From Nocardia jiangxiensis NBRC 101359 (GTDB lineage Bacteria > Actinomycetota > Actinomycetes > Mycobacteriales > Mycobacteriaceae): a stretch of 64,000 nt of DNA. The stretch lies in NCBI RefSeq assembly GCF_000308615.1, contig NZ_BAGB01000002.1:62001-126000 (forward strand), given 5' to 3'. Under the pieces are notes generated by a model that searched no databases, had not been told where the DNA came from, and saw only the letters and a program-made list of their open reading frames with translations. The position numbers were made by a program, and so were the translations under genes. Every line of letters begins with the position of its first letter. The first letter of the stretch is position 1. This document shows positions 9,906 through 18,544 of the stretch, in pieces.

Positions 9906-11860
9906 CTGAGCACGTCGAGAAACTCGAGTTTCAGGCCGAGACCCATCAGCTTCTGGAATTGATGATCCACTCGGTCTACTCCAACAAGGACACATTCCTG
10001 CGGGAACTGATCTCCAACGCCTCCGATGCCCTGGACAAGCTGCGCCTGCTGTCCTATCAGGACAAGGATCTCGAGGTCGACACCGCCGATCTGCACATCG
10101 AGCTGGAAGTCGACAAGGACAACCGGATCCTGACCGTCCGCGACAACGGTGTGGGCATGTCGCGCGCCGAGGTGGTGGATCTGATCGGCACGCTGGCCAA
10201 GTCCGGCACCGCCCAGCTGCGCAAGCAGTTGCTCGAGGCGAAGCCCGATCAGGCGGCCGAGGAGTTGATCGGCCAGTTCGGCATCGGTTTCTATTCGACA
10301 TTCATGGTGGCCGACAAGGTCACCTTGACCACCCGTAAGGCAGGTGAGTCGGAGGCGACCCGCTGGGAGTCCGCGGCCGGTTCGTCGAGCTACACCATCG
10401 AGACGCTGGATTCCGCGCCGCAGGGCACCGCGGTGTCCCTGCATCTGATGCCCGCGGACGAGGACGATCACCTCTTCGACTACACGCAGGAGTGGAAGCT
10501 CCGCGAGATCGTCAAGAAGTACTCCGATTTCATCGCCTGGCCGATCCGCATGCAGGTCGAGCGGACCGTCACCGAGGGTGAAGGGGAGGAGAAGGAAGAG
10601 AAGACGATCCTCGAGGATCAGACGCTCAATTCGCAGAAGGCGCTGTGGACGCGCCCGCGCAGCGAGGTCTCCGACGAGGAGTACAAGGAGTTCTACAAGC
10701 ACGTCTCGCACGCCTGGGACGATCCACTGGAGATCATCCCGTTCAAGGCCGAGGGCACATTCGAATATCAAGCGCTGCTGTTCATTCCGTCGCAGGCGCC
10801 GTTCGATCTGTTCATGCGCGAGCATCAGCGCGGCGTGCAGCTGTACGTGCGCCGGGTGTTCATCATGGACAACTGCGAAGAGTTGATGCCGGAGTATCTG
10901 CGCTTCGTCAAGGGTGTGGTCGACGCACAGGACCTCTCGCTCAACGTCTCTCGCGAGATCCTGCAGCAGGACCGGCAGATCCAGGCGATCCGCAAACGTC
11001 TTGTGCGCAAGGTGCTCTCGACGGTGAAGGATCTGCAGCAGGCCGAGGACAAGACCTCGTACGAGACGTTCTGGCGGGAGTTCGGGCGAGTTCTCAAGGA
11101 GGGCTTGCTGTCCGACTTCGACAACCGCGAAACCCTGTTGCAGGTCTCGTCTTTCGCGTCCACGCATTCGGACGAGAAGCCGACCTCGCTGGCGGACTAT
11201 GTGGCGCGCATGGCCGAGGGCCAGGACAAGATCTTCTACATGACCGGCGAATCGCGTCGGCAGATCGAGGCATCCCCGCACATGGAGGCGTTCAAGGCCA
11301 AGGGCCTCGAGGTGCTGGTGCTCACCGATCCGGTCGACGAGATGTGGGTCGGTCAGGTCACCGAATTCGACGGCAAGGCGTTCCAGTCCATCGCCAAGGG
11401 TGAGGTGGATCTGGAGTCCGAGGAGGAGAAGAAGGCCTCCGAGCAGCTGCGTGAGCAGCAGGACAAGGAATTCGGCGAGGTGTGCACCTGGCTGCAGAAG
11501 GCCCTGGACGACAGCATCAAGCAGGTCCGGCTCAGCTCGCGTCTGACCACTTCGCCCGCCTGCCTGGTCGGGGACGTCTTCGACTTCACCCCGCAGCTGG
11601 AGCGGATGTACCGCGCGTCGGGGCAGGCGCTTCCGGAATCCAAGCGGATCCTGGAGCTGAATCCGACCCACCCGCTGGTGACGGGTCTGCGCGAGGCATA
11701 TCTGAAGGACAAGGAGTCCGCCGATGCCGGTGACTCCGTCGAACTCGCCGAGACCGCCGAATTGCTGTACGGCACTGCGGTTCTCGCCGAGGGTGGGGAG
11801 TTGAAGGATCCGGCGCACTTCGCCGGGGTGCTCACCGATCGGCTGACCCGCACGCTGTAG
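9902..11860 (+). CDS. htpG: Molecular chaperone HtpG (Hsp90 family)
   Basis: A 652-residue Hsp90-type ATP-dependent chaperone. The N-terminal GHKL ATPase has [20 protein letters not shown] and [14 protein letters not shown]; the middle domain has [23 protein letters not shown] and [11 protein letters not shown]; a C-terminal dimerisation domain follows. Length matches bacterial HtpG. The GTG at 9902 overlaps the nuclease stop (GTGA), so the genes are coupled. A strong hairpin follows the stop. Confidence 0.97.
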   Translation: MTEHVEKLEFQAETHQLLELMIHSVYSNKDTFLRELISNASDALDKLRLLSYQDKDLEVDTADLHIELEVDKDNRILTVRDNGVGMSRAEVVDLIGTLAKSGTAQLRKQLLEAKPDQAAEELIGQFGIGFYSTFMVADKVTLTTRKAGESEATRWESAAGSSSYTIETLDSAPQGTAVSLHLMPADEDDHLFDYTQEWKLREIVKKYSDFIAWPIRMQVERTVTEGEGEEKEEKTILEDQTLNSQKALWTRPRSEVSDEEYKEFYKHVSHAWDDPLEIIPFKAEGTFEYQALLFIPSQAPFDLFMREHQRGVQLYVRRVFIMDNCEELMPEYLRFVKGVVDAQDLSLNVSREILQQDRQIQAIRKRLVRKVLSTVKDLQQAEDKTSYETFWREFGRVLKEGLLSDFDNRETLLQVSSFASTHSDEKPTSLADYVARMAEGQDKIFYMTGESRRQIEASPHMEAFKAKGLEVLVLTDPVDEMWVGQVTEFDGKAFQSIAKGEVDLESEEEKKASEQLREQQDKEFGEVCTWLQKALDDSIKQVRLSSRLTTSPACLVGDVFDFTPQLERMYRASGQALPESKRILELNPTHPLVTGLREAYLKDKESADAGDSVELAETAELLYGTAVLAEGGELKDPAHFAGVLTDRLTRTL

Positions 11861-11866
11861 CCGCAC

Positions 11867-11910
11867 CGTGCGCACGGGCCTGCGCCTCGTCGGCGGGGCC
11901 CGTGCGCACG
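11867..11910 (+). terminator. Terminator-like hairpin after htpG
   Basis: Perfect 14-bp arms CGTGCGCACGGGCC (11867-11880) and GGCCCGTGCGCACG (11897-11910) with a 16-base loop. It begins 6 bp after the htpG stop. There is no U-tract, as is common in actinobacteria. Confidence 0.7.
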
Positions 11911-11913
11911 AAT

Positions 11914-11929
11914 TGTGATCCAGATCACT
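11914..11929 (+). promoter_or_regulatory. CRP/GlxR-like site upstream of the cold-shock gene
   Basis: TGTGATCCAGATCACT matches nine of ten fixed positions of the CRP-type consensus TGTGA-N6-TCACA. A possible -10 element TTATAC lies at 11968-11973, about 40 bp downstream, so the site would sit near -60, a normal activating position. Binding is inferred. Confidence 0.5.
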
Positions 11930-11974
11930 GTATTGGTGATCTCGGAACTCGGCCCGCGACCAGGGTGTTATACA

Positions 11975-12135
11975 TGTTGGTCGCAGTTTTTGTGTGCTCG
12001 TGTTTCAACATGCTCGCGCGGAACATTGTGCGGGCGTCGCTTCTCCTTGCCGGGCAAGTAGTAGTCGCCGTCTGGATGCGACCACCCGGTCATCGCGGTC
12101 CGCGGCGATCGGACAACACCTCGTCAGGAGAAATA
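11975..12135 (+). promoter_or_regulatory. Long 5' leader of the cold-shock gene
   Basis: If transcription starts just after the TTATAC at 11968, the leader is about 150 nt. It has a T-rich start (TTTTTGTGTGCTCGTG) and ends with AGGAG five bases before the ATG. Long structured leaders that open in the cold are typical of csp genes; no reading frame here looks real. Confidence 0.4.
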
Positions 12136-12336
12136 ATGGTTCAGGGAACCGTGAAGTGGTTCAACGCGGAGAAGGGCTACGGCTTCATCTCCCACGACGG
12201 CGGCGCCGACGTATTCGTGCACTACTCGGAGATCGAGGGTAACGGGTACAAGGCCCTCGAGGAGGGGCAGAGCGTCACCTTCGAGATCACCCAGGGCAAG
12301 AAGGGCCCGCAGGCTTCCGGCGTTCGCGCCCAGTAG
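12136..12336 (+). CDS. cspA: Cold shock protein CspA family
   Basis: A 66-residue single cold-shock domain. It contains [12 protein letters not shown] (RNP1) and DVFVHYSEI (RNP2), the aromatic face that binds single-stranded RNA and DNA. It acts as an RNA chaperone. The ATG at 12136 follows AGGAG at ideal spacing; upstream in-frame codons belong to the leader. A CRP-like site and long leader lie upstream, and a strong terminator follows. Confidence 0.96.
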   Translation: MVQGTVKWFNAEKGYGFISHDGGADVFVHYSEIEGNGYKALEEGQSVTFEITQGKKGPQASGVRAQ

Positions 12337-12394
12337 TCGTCGATCCCGGACGTCCGGCCCGGGGATCCGACTGCGTCACGCGGTCGAACGACAT

Positions 12395-12432
12395 CAGGCC
12401 CGCACCGAGTTCCGGTGCGGGCCTGATTTTTT
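12395..12432. terminator. Rho-independent terminator between cspA and the SDR gene
   Basis: A 13-bp perfect stem, CAGGCCCGCACCG and CGGTGCGGGCCTG, closes a five-base loop and is followed by ATTTTTTC on the plus strand. It ends cspA; the hairpin would also serve the convergent SDR gene. Confidence 0.85.
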
Positions 12433-12440
12433 CGGCAGAA

Positions 12441-13208
12441 TTACCGCGGCGCCATGCGCAGCGCGCCGTCCATCCGGAAGGTCTCGCCGTTGAGGTAGTC
12501 GTGCTCGGTGATGTACTGCGCCAGCTGCGCGTACTCGTCCGGGCGGCCCAGCCGCGAGGGGAACGGCACGCCGGCCTCGAGGCCCTTGCGGTACTCCTCG
12601 GTGACACCGGCCAGCATGGGGGTGTCGATGATGCCGGGGGCGATGGTGTTCACCCGGATGCCGAACTGTGCCAGGTCACGTGCGGCCGGAACGGTCATTC
12701 CGGCGACGCCGCCCTTGGACGCGGAGTAGGCGATCTGGCCGATCTGACCCTCGAATGCCGCCACCGACGCGGTGTTGATCACCACGCCACGCTGGCCGTA
12801 CTCGTCGATGGCCTCGGTCTTGGAGATCGCGTCGGCGGCCACGCGCATCACGTTGAACGTGCCCAGCAGGTTGACCGTGATTACCGTGCGGAACAGCTCC
12901 AGATCGTGCGGGCCGTTCTTGGACAGGATCCGTCCCGCCCAGCCGACTCCGGCGCAGTTGACCACGATGCGCAGCGGGACGCCGGATTCCACGACCGTCG
13001 TGACCGAGGTGGTGACCTCATCGCCGCTGGTCACATCGGTGGGGAGCAGGATGACACCGGCGGGAACGCTGTCGCCTGCCCGTTCGATCGACTGCTGCAG
13101 ATCGAATCCGAATACGGTCGCGCCCTGGTCGGCGAACCGCTTGGCGGTCGCGGCACCCAGGCCGGACGCAGCGCCGGTGATGATTGCGGCAGAGCCCGAA
13201 ATCTCCAC
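12441..13208 (-). CDS. Short-chain dehydrogenase (3-hydroxyacyl-CoA dehydrogenase type 2-like)
   Basis: A 255-residue classical SDR. Cofactor motif TGAASGLG at about 11-18 with FGFDLQQ (an acidic residue after strand 2, favouring NAD), NCAG, and the catalytic group Ser (NTASVAA), YSASKGG (Tyr, Lys). Overall pattern, including SVAAFEGQIGQ and PFPSRLGRPDEYA, is that of human HSD17B10-like enzymes, which oxidise 3-hydroxyacyl-CoA in fatty-acid breakdown. It diverges from the TetR gene, which may control it. Confidence 0.88.
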   Translation of the reverse strand: MEISGSAAIITGAASGLGAATAKRFADQGATVFGFDLQQSIERAGDSVPAGVILLPTDVTSGDEVTTSVTTVVESGVPLRIVVNCAGVGWAGRILSKNGPHDLELFRTVITVNLLGTFNVMRVAADAISKTEAIDEYGQRGVVINTASVAAFEGQIGQIAYSASKGGVAGMTVPAARDLAQFGIRVNTIAPGIIDTPMLAGVTEEYRKGLEAGVPFPSRLGRPDEYAQLAQYITEHDYLNGETFRMDGALRMAPR

Positions 13209-13374
13209 GGTGTTTGGTCCTCTCGTTGGTGACGGCCCTTCGCTGGCCTTCCGTCAAGAGGAACAGTAACCGTCTTACCGATCGGTGGCGTCTCCGGCGT
13301 CACGTCCGGCGTCGATCTCCGGTGGGCCAGAATGAAATGGAGAGAATCCGCACGCGAACAATGGAGTCGCATCG

Positions 13375-14031
13375 ATGTCAGATCCGGCCGCGATCAGTCG
13401 GCAGTTGCCCCGGGGCCGTCACGGGCTGCCGCGGGAGACGGTGATCGCCTCCCAGCGCGACCGGATCCTGAGCGCGATGGCGCAGGCGATGACCGAAAAC
13501 GGTTATATCGGAACGTCTGTCGCGGCGATCATCAAACGGGCCGGGGTGTCGCGGGAGACGTTCTACGAGCAGTTCCGCTCCAAGGAGGACTGTTTCGAGG
13601 CCGCCTACGAGCGAGCCGCGCATCTCCTGCAGGAACGGATCGTCGAGGCGACCGGAACGCTGCCCGATGCGGCCACCCGTGAGCAGCGGATCGAGGCGAT
13701 GCTCGGCGCGTATCTGGGCGGCCTGGCCGCCGATCCGGCCGATGCCCGGCTGTTTCTCATCGAGGTCTACGCGGTCGGCCCGGAGGCCATCGCCCGCCGC
13801 GGCGAGTTGCAGGAATCATTCGCCGTGATGGTCGCCCAGATCCTCGACGCCCACACCGCCGAACAACATTTCGCCTGCCAGACCCTGGTCGCCGCGATCA
13901 GCGCGATGGTCACCGCCCGAGTTGCCGCCGACGATCCGGACGGTTTGCAAGCGTTGCGCGAGCCGCTGTTGCAACTACTGCGCCGCAGCGGAGATCTGTT
14001 CGGGTCCCCGGAACAGATCACCCCGCACTGA
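13375..14031 (+). CDS. TetR/AcrR family transcriptional regulator
   Basis: A 218-residue TetR-type repressor. The helix-turn-helix lies at about residues 27-75, with ILSAMAQAMTENGYIGTSVA and GVSRETFYEQFRSKEDCFEA. The C-terminal ligand domain is all helical with no recognisable ligand. It diverges from the SDR gene; a small inverted repeat GTAAC-CGTC-TTAC at 13266-13278 in the shared promoter could be its operator. It is the last core gene before the integrated element. Confidence 0.88.
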   Translation: MSDPAAISRQLPRGRHGLPRETVIASQRDRILSAMAQAMTENGYIGTSVAAIIKRAGVSRETFYEQFRSKEDCFEAAYERAAHLLQERIVEATGTLPDAATREQRIEAMLGAYLGGLAADPADARLFLIEVYAVGPEAIARRGELQESFAVMVAQILDAHTAEQHFACQTLVAAISAMVTARVAADDPDGLQALREPLLQLLRRSGDLFGSPEQITPH

Positions 14032-14056
14032 GGGACAAGTCCGGGCTACTGATTTC

Positions 14057-14086
14057 GTGAGTACACGGGTAACTCCATGTACTCAC
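14057..14086. repeat. Inverted repeat at the left edge of the integrated element; contains candidate att copy
   Basis: GTGAGTACA (14057-14065) and TGTACTCAC (14078-14086) are perfect 9-bp arms around a 12-bp loop. Within it, ACACGGGTAACTC (14063-14075) matches 12 of 13 bases of 29320-29332 at the far side of the element. It could be a terminator for the tetR gene, an integrase core site, or both. Confidence 0.4.
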
Positions 14087-14401
14087 ATAGAACTAACGTG
14101 CGATTGGTGTCGTTGTCAATGGTGAACAGCGTTGGGTGCCGTGGACGGCATTGCCGCACTGAGCTGCGGATACGCTGAGATACTGTCGGATTGCAGCTGT
14201 GATATCGATTACTAGCGTTGAGACGTGCGGGCGGCGTTGGCCGACGTCAGCTATTAAATGGTGCGATTGATGACAAGTACCGACAGCTGGCCAGCAACCA
14301 GGACGGGGCGGGCGATTGCGTGCATGTCGACGTTGGGCAACGTCGGCGTTCTCGGGTCCGGGGCGTGGTTGCTGGGGCTGGGGCGCATCGACGGTAGGTA
14401 T
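14087..14401. other. Non-coding, relatively AT-rich left border of the element
   Basis: About 315 bp without a supported gene. Base composition is visibly less GC-rich than the core genes. A plus-strand frame from 14258 overlaps the well-supported minus-strand gene and lacks codon character; I do not accept it. Confidence 0.5.
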
Positions 14402-14665
14402 CTATGGGCACCACCGTGTTCGTATCCTCGGTCGGCGCGCTCGATGAATCCGCCCGGCCGCCTCGAGGACTCGTAGGGCGGCTTGTTTCTGCCGACATTG
14501 CACGGTGTCGCCGTGGAGGTGGATCTGGAGGAGTCGGTGGGCTTGGCCGGGGGTGAGCGGGCCGGGTTCGAATCCGCATTCGTCGTAGTAGGGGTAGTGG
14601 TTGGGATCGTCGGACCCGTTCTCGAATTGGATCGTGATGCGTACGGTGTCGTAGTCGACGTTCAT
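14402..14665 (-). CDS. Small acidic protein of unknown function, coupled to the dioxygenase
   Basis: An 87-residue protein (starts MNVDYDTVRITIQFENG). The first half is acidic and aromatic, with DDPNHYPYYDECGFEPG; the second is a basic helix with RVLEAAGRIHRARRPRIRTR. No domain is recognised. Its ATG overlaps the stop of the dioxygenase gene (ATGA), so the two are translationally coupled, which is the main support for it being real. Confidence 0.65.
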   Translation of the reverse strand: MNVDYDTVRITIQFENGSDDPNHYPYYDECGFEPGPLTPGQAHRLLQIHLHGDTVQCRQKQAALRVLEAAGRIHRARRPRIRTRWCP

Positions 14666-15441
14666 CAGGCCACCGCCGGGATGTCGGGAAACTGGAAGCC
14701 TGACGGAATTGCGAACTCGGGGTGCGGGTTCAGGCTCAGCCGGTACATGAGGCGGTCTCCGGTGAATGCGGTCCGTCCGTGCAGCCAGCGATGGTTGTGC
14801 AGGACGTAGCCGTGGCCAGGATCGAGTGCAAAGCGCGTCGTGTGCTGTTCGATGGCAGCGGTCAGAGCTGGGAGCCACGGGGTGAGTTCCGGGGAGTACT
14901 GGACGAGGCCGTCCATGCGCAGCCGAATCCGTATCCGCCCGCCCTGGGTGTGCTCGAACACCGATCCCAGATAACCGGAAGCACCGCCGAAAAGTGCTGT
15001 GCGGGGCCGGGTTAGGGCTTGTATCGCTCGCGGATTGGTGTGCATCAGATCGGTGTAGACGCTGCGGCCGTCGATCGCGAGGCATTCCCCACCTGATGCG
15101 CTCCTGTGGCCGCACACCAACAACAGGAGGGCAGGCGGGTTGATCTCGCCTGAGCGGTCGGTGTGGGGTGGTAGGGCACCGGTGCCGAAGCCTGCGAACC
15201 CGAGACGCTGGCCGAGTTCTGCCCTGTTCTCGAGCGTGGTTACGCCGTCATCGTTGCTGTCACGGTGGGCGATGATTGCGCCCAGCGATGCGCTGAGCGT
15301 CACGAGTTGCGTTCGGGTCCGGATGCCGTCGAAACGAGCGAAGCCGTCCTTGGTGAGCTGGGCTGCGATCTTGGCGGCCCAATCTTGTTGCAAGTCAACG
15401 AACATCTCCCAACGGTGCGCCGGTGTGTGCTGGGGGTCCAC
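14665..15441 (-). CDS. TauD/TfdA-type Fe(II)/2-oxoglutarate dioxygenase
   Basis: About 258 residues of double-stranded beta-helix oxygenase. The iron triad is visible: LPPHTDRSG supplies H-x-D, and HNHRWLHGRTAF supplies the distal histidine with the 2-oxoglutarate-binding arginine nearby. Such enzymes hydroxylate small molecules or peptides; the substrate is not evident. GTG at 15441 is taken as the start; ATG at 15405 would trim 12 residues. It diverges from the NUDIX gene with about 60 bp between them, and is coupled to the small gene after it. Confidence 0.82.
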   Translation of the reverse strand: MDPQHTPAHRWEMFVDLQQDWAAKIAAQLTKDGFARFDGIRTRTQLVTLSASLGAIIAHRDSNDDGVTTLENRAELGQRLGFAGFGTGALPPHTDRSGEINPPALLLLVCGHRSASGGECLAIDGRSVYTDLMHTNPRAIQALTRPRTALFGGASGYLGSVFEHTQGGRIRIRLRMDGLVQYSPELTPWLPALTAAIEQHTTRFALDPGHGYVLHNHRWLHGRTAFTGDRLMYRLSLNPHPEFAIPSGFQFPDIPAVA

Positions 15442-15501
15442 TGACAGATTGTCATCTCGACACCGCGTCGCGGGGGTGTTTCGGCTGCTAGCGTCGCCGC
15501 T

Positions 15502-15930
15502 ATGACTGCTTCCGGTTACGTACCGCATATGTATTCGATCTCGATCAAGGGCGTGGTCGTCCGTGACGGCCGGGTGCTGCTGCTGAAGAACGAACGTGAG
15601 GAGTGGGAGCTACCGGGCGGCCGAATCGAACCGGATGAGACGCCGGAGGAGTGCGTGGCCCGCGAAATTTCCGAAGAGACACGGTGGCCGGTGACGACCG
15701 GGCCGATTCTCGATTCGTGGATGTACTACATCAACGAAGCCGAAAAGCACGTGTTCATCGTGACCTATGGCTGCTATCCGGACACCGATGCCGAACCGGT
15801 GCTCTCTCATGAGCACAAGGAGGTCGGGCTGTTCGCCGAGGGCGACATTGCCGCGTTGAACATGCCGGACGGGTATAAGCGGTCGATCATGACGTGGTTT
15901 GCGCAGTTGCGCGCCGCAGAGAACGTCTAG
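15502..15930 (+). CDS. NUDIX hydrolase
   Basis: A 142-residue NUDIX enzyme with the full box G-x5-E-x7-REIxEE (GRIEPDETPEECVAREISEE). These cleave nucleoside diphosphates linked to another group; the substrate cannot be read. The C-terminal half is typical (EHKEVGLFAEGDIAALNMPD). It diverges from the dioxygenase and is followed at once by the zinc-ribbon regulator, 9 bp downstream, so the latter two are likely one operon. Confidence 0.9.
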   Translation: MTASGYVPHMYSISIKGVVVRDGRVLLLKNEREEWELPGGRIEPDETPEECVAREISEETRWPVTTGPILDSWMYYINEAEKHVFIVTYGCYPDTDAEPVLSHEHKEVGLFAEGDIAALNMPDGYKRSIMTWFAQLRAAENV

Positions 15931-15939
15931 GCGGCGAAG

Positions 15940-17199
15940 GTGGTCGGGCGCAGGTGTGAGGTATGCGGCGTCGTGATCGGTTCCTACGCAACTGAACTCG
16001 TGTGCCCCACCTGCGCCGCCAGCAACGACGCCACGCCCCCGGCCGTCCGGGCTGCGCCCATCACGTCGGCGGTGTGGCTGTGGGCCTCCCCCGAAGCGGC
16101 AACCGCGATCGCCACGCGTGACCTCCCGACCATCCTGCGTACTTACCGTCGCATCAACGGCATGAATCAAATCGCGCTGGCTGAGCTATTGGGGTACGAC
16201 AGCTCGTACGTCTCGATGATCGAAACCGGCAAGCGCGCCATCACCGACGTGACCAGCCGACGGCACATCGCCGCACGGATCGGCGTGCCTGCCCATGTAC
16301 TGGGTGTAACCGGCGTCGACGACGCCGAATACCGGGCGATGCTCCAATTCGGCGATAGCACCGTACGACTTGCCGAGATTGCCCGCCAATCCGGTCATGC
16401 TGTCGAAGCTGTCAACGAGTTGTGGCCCTTGGTGGCACGTTTGGAAGCTCGCGCGGCCGAGGGGCATATGGAACGCGACAGTCTGATTCTGCTGGCGCAG
16501 GCCCGCACCGCTCTCGGAGTGTCGCTCGGCACTGTGCTGCCCGAAGAACGGCTATCAGCAGCGGCCCGATGGACCGGTCAGGCAGCCAAAGTGGCAGCAC
16601 ATCTCGGCGAGCCGGTGTTCTACGCCCACACGCTCAGAATGCACGGCAACGAACTGCGGAAGTCCGGACAACCTGGTGCGGCTGTTGCGCGGTTGGAACA
16701 GTCCCTGGAGTTATCGACCGACCCCGCCGAGACAGGTAGCTCGCTCGCGTTCTTGTGCAGAGCCGCAGGCGAACTCGGTGATGCCGAGGCCTTCGACAAC
16801 ACCCTGAGCGCCTATCGCAGCCTGCTCGACAGCCACCCGGGCAGCGGCCTGCTATTCCATCCGTTCACCTTGCGCGAGATAGAGATTCGAGGACTGATGG
16901 GCACCGGCCGCATCGGCGAGGCCAGCCGACTGGTCCGCGAGCCGACCGGCACACCCGCCGCGCCACAATGGCACATCATCGAACGCGTAACGAGCGGCGA
17001 GGTACTCGCTTCCATCGGCGAAACTGATACCGCTGCAACAGTATTCGCCGAAGCAGTGCAGTCCGCGGAACGCCACCGCATACCACATCAGATCCAGCGC
17101 GCGATCAGGGCGACCGAGAAGGCTGGGATGCGCGAATTGGCCATCGAATGTTCGGCAGCACTCGAACGCATCCGGTCTCAACTGTCCGGAGACAAGTAG
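15940..17199 (+). CDS. XRE-family regulator with N-terminal zinc ribbon and TPR-like C-terminus
   Basis: A 419-residue regulator in three parts. Residues 5-28 hold CEVCG and CPTCA, a four-cysteine zinc ribbon. Residues about 60-125 form an HTH_3 domain (NQIALAELLGYDSSYVSMIE). The rest is helical and resembles TPR repeats of Rgg/PlcR-like or actinobacterial ligand-sensing regulators (AARWTGQAAKVAAHLGEPVF, SLAFLCRAAGELGDAEAF). The GTG at 15940 is chosen because it keeps the zinc ribbon. It follows the NUDIX gene and probably controls the dioxygenase/NUDIX promoters. Confidence 0.8.
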   Translation: MVGRRCEVCGVVIGSYATELVCPTCAASNDATPPAVRAAPITSAVWLWASPEAATAIATRDLPTILRTYRRINGMNQIALAELLGYDSSYVSMIETGKRAITDVTSRRHIAARIGVPAHVLGVTGVDDAEYRAMLQFGDSTVRLAEIARQSGHAVEAVNELWPLVARLEARAAEGHMERDSLILLAQARTALGVSLGTVLPEERLSAAARWTGQAAKVAAHLGEPVFYAHTLRMHGNELRKSGQPGAAVARLEQSLELSTDPAETGSSLAFLCRAAGELGDAEAFDNTLSAYRSLLDSHPGSGLLFHPFTLREIEIRGLMGTGRIGEASRLVREPTGTPAAPQWHIIERVTSGEVLASIGETDTAATVFAEAVQSAERHRIPHQIQRAIRATEKAGMRELAIECSAALERIRSQLSGDK

Positions 17200-17201
17200 G
17201 A

Positions 17202-17220
17202 CCCCGCCACTGCGGCGGGG
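17202..17220. terminator. Hairpin between convergent genes
   Basis: CCCCGCC (17202-17208) and GGCGGGG (17214-17220) around ACTGC, placed three bases after the zinc-ribbon regulator stop and facing the DUF397 gene end. Confidence 0.65.
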
Positions 17221-17250
17221 CCCCCGTTCAAATCAATGTTTGGAGGATTC

Positions 17251-17457
17251 CTATGACCGGCTGACGCTGCGATCCGGCAGATTCGAAGTGAAAGCGTCCC
17301 ACTCCGCAGGCGCGAACACCAGCGCTGGGCCGTCCGGGTTCTTCGAGTCGCGAACCCCAACCATGCCGCCCTCCAGGTGCGCAACCTCCACGCAATCCTT
17401 CCCGACTCCGCTGCGGCTGCTCTTGAACCACTTCGCCGTGGACAGGTCGACGCTCAC
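17251..17457 (-). CDS. DUF397 domain protein
   Basis: A 68-residue DUF397 protein with the diagnostic pattern: KWFKSSRSGVGKDCVEVAHL, then VGVRDSKNPDGPALVF and WDAFTSNL. These small proteins pair with XRE/DUF5753 regulators all over actinobacteria (whiJ-like systems); the partner is thought to be regulated by or to bind the regulator. The GTG at 17457 overlaps the regulator stop (GTGA). Confidence 0.9.
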   Translation of the reverse strand: MSVDLSTAKWFKSSRSGVGKDCVEVAHLEGGMVGVRDSKNPDGPALVFAPAEWDAFTSNLPDRSVSRS

Positions 17458-18350
17458 GCTTCGTACTCCTCTGCGATCTTCATCAGCAACGCCCTGGACT
17501 CCGACTGATTCAGTGCAGCGCTCTCGATAGCGGAAAGCGCTGTCCGGTACTGCTCGATCTCGTCGGGTTTGTCCAGGTACAAAGCCCCAGTGTAGCCCTC
17601 GATATAGACCACAGGAGGCTCGGTGAGAGCGGGGTTCACATGCTCCGGAAACTCCAGCAAGACGAACGGGCCGACATCGAGCCCGAGGAAACACCCCACG
17701 GTCAACGGAACGATTCGGATCGACACATTCGATCGATGAGTGAGCCGGACGAGATGCCGCAACTGAGCAGCCATGATGGCGCGACCGCCGATGGGATGAC
17801 GCACGGCGGCCTCGCTCAGCGTCACGTACAGACTGAACCGCTCCCGCGATTCTTCAAGGCGCTCTTGCCGTTTCGTAAGCAATTCAACGTGTCGGTCGAT
17901 CTCTTCGTCCGTCAACGGCGGAATATTGATTCGCGCCACCGCGCGCCGGTATTCGGCCGTCTGTACCAACCCTGGCAACAACGTCAGCTGAAACGACGTG
18001 ACGCGCCGCGCGGCCTGTTCGAGACCGATGAACAGATCGACGTTGCCGAAGATCGCATCGCCGTAGGACTGCCACCAACCAGTCTTGCGGGCTTCCTCTG
18101 CCAGCCACAACAGCGCGCGCTGATCTTCGTCGCTGGCGTTGTAGGCATTGCACAGTGCCCGGATCACCATCTTCTTGACCTGGGCTACCTGCCCATTTTC
18201 CAAGCGCCACAACGTCTGCGAACTCATCTCCGCTAGCTTGGCCGCCTTGTCCCTCGTGAGCTTGGCCTGCTCGCGCAGCTCGAGCAGTCGTCGAGCCAGC
18301 AGTCTGCGCGGGAGCGTCGTAGTCGTTGGCTGAGCGTTCATTGCCACCAC
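17454..18350 (-). CDS. XRE family regulator with DUF5753 domain
   Basis: A 298-residue regulator. The helix-turn-helix occupies about residues 20-75 (RDKAAKLAEMSSQTLWRLEN), followed by the DUF5753 domain (ITSFQLTLLPGLVQTAEYRR-like segment and LYLDKPDEIEQYRTAL). It forms the usual pair with the DUF397 gene. Start may be ATG 18350 or ATG 18341. A perfect 11-bp inverted repeat about 20 bp upstream of its start is a likely autoregulatory operator. Confidence 0.88.
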   Translation of the reverse strand: MVAMNAQPTTTTLPRRLLARRLLELREQAKLTRDKAAKLAEMSSQTLWRLENGQVAQVKKMVIRALCNAYNASDEDQRALLWLAEEARKTGWWQSYGDAIFGNVDLFIGLEQAARRVTSFQLTLLPGLVQTAEYRRAVARINIPPLTDEEIDRHVELLTKRQERLEESRERFSLYVTLSEAAVRHPIGGRAIMAAQLRHLVRLTHRSNVSIRIVPLTVGCFLGLDVGPFVLLEFPEHVNPALTEPPVVYIEGYTGALYLDKPDEIEQYRTALSAIESAALNQSESRALLMKIAEEYEA

Positions 18351-18370
18351 TTTCGTTAGCGAGGCTACAA

Positions 18371-18397
18371 AATCATTCCAGTTGATCTGGAATGATT
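18371..18397. promoter_or_regulatory. Operator candidate for the XRE/DUF5753 regulator
   Basis: AATCATTCCAG (18371-18381) and CTGGAATGATT (18387-18397) are perfect 11-bp inverted arms with a 5-bp spacer. The site lies between the regulator gene and the rightward small-gene cluster, so it could control both. Confidence 0.65.
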
Positions 18398-18544
18398 CTA
18401 TCTGATTGGACTTGATCTGTTATGTCTCCACTTTCACTTCTAACGGTGCTGTACTCAAAGGGTGCCAAGCGGCCGACGCCATCGCGCAGCACCGCTTCCA
18501 CAGGCAAGAGAACGGACCACACATCGACAAGCGGCGGGACAGCC

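Noticed and set aside
8124..10301. A 725-codon minus-strand frame opposite the nuclease gene
   Set aside because: It is an antisense by-product of high GC; the plus strand carries recognisable nuclease and HtpG motifs.
9878..11875. A 665-codon frame opposite htpG
   Set aside because: Mirror frame of a certain gene, with no domain of its own.
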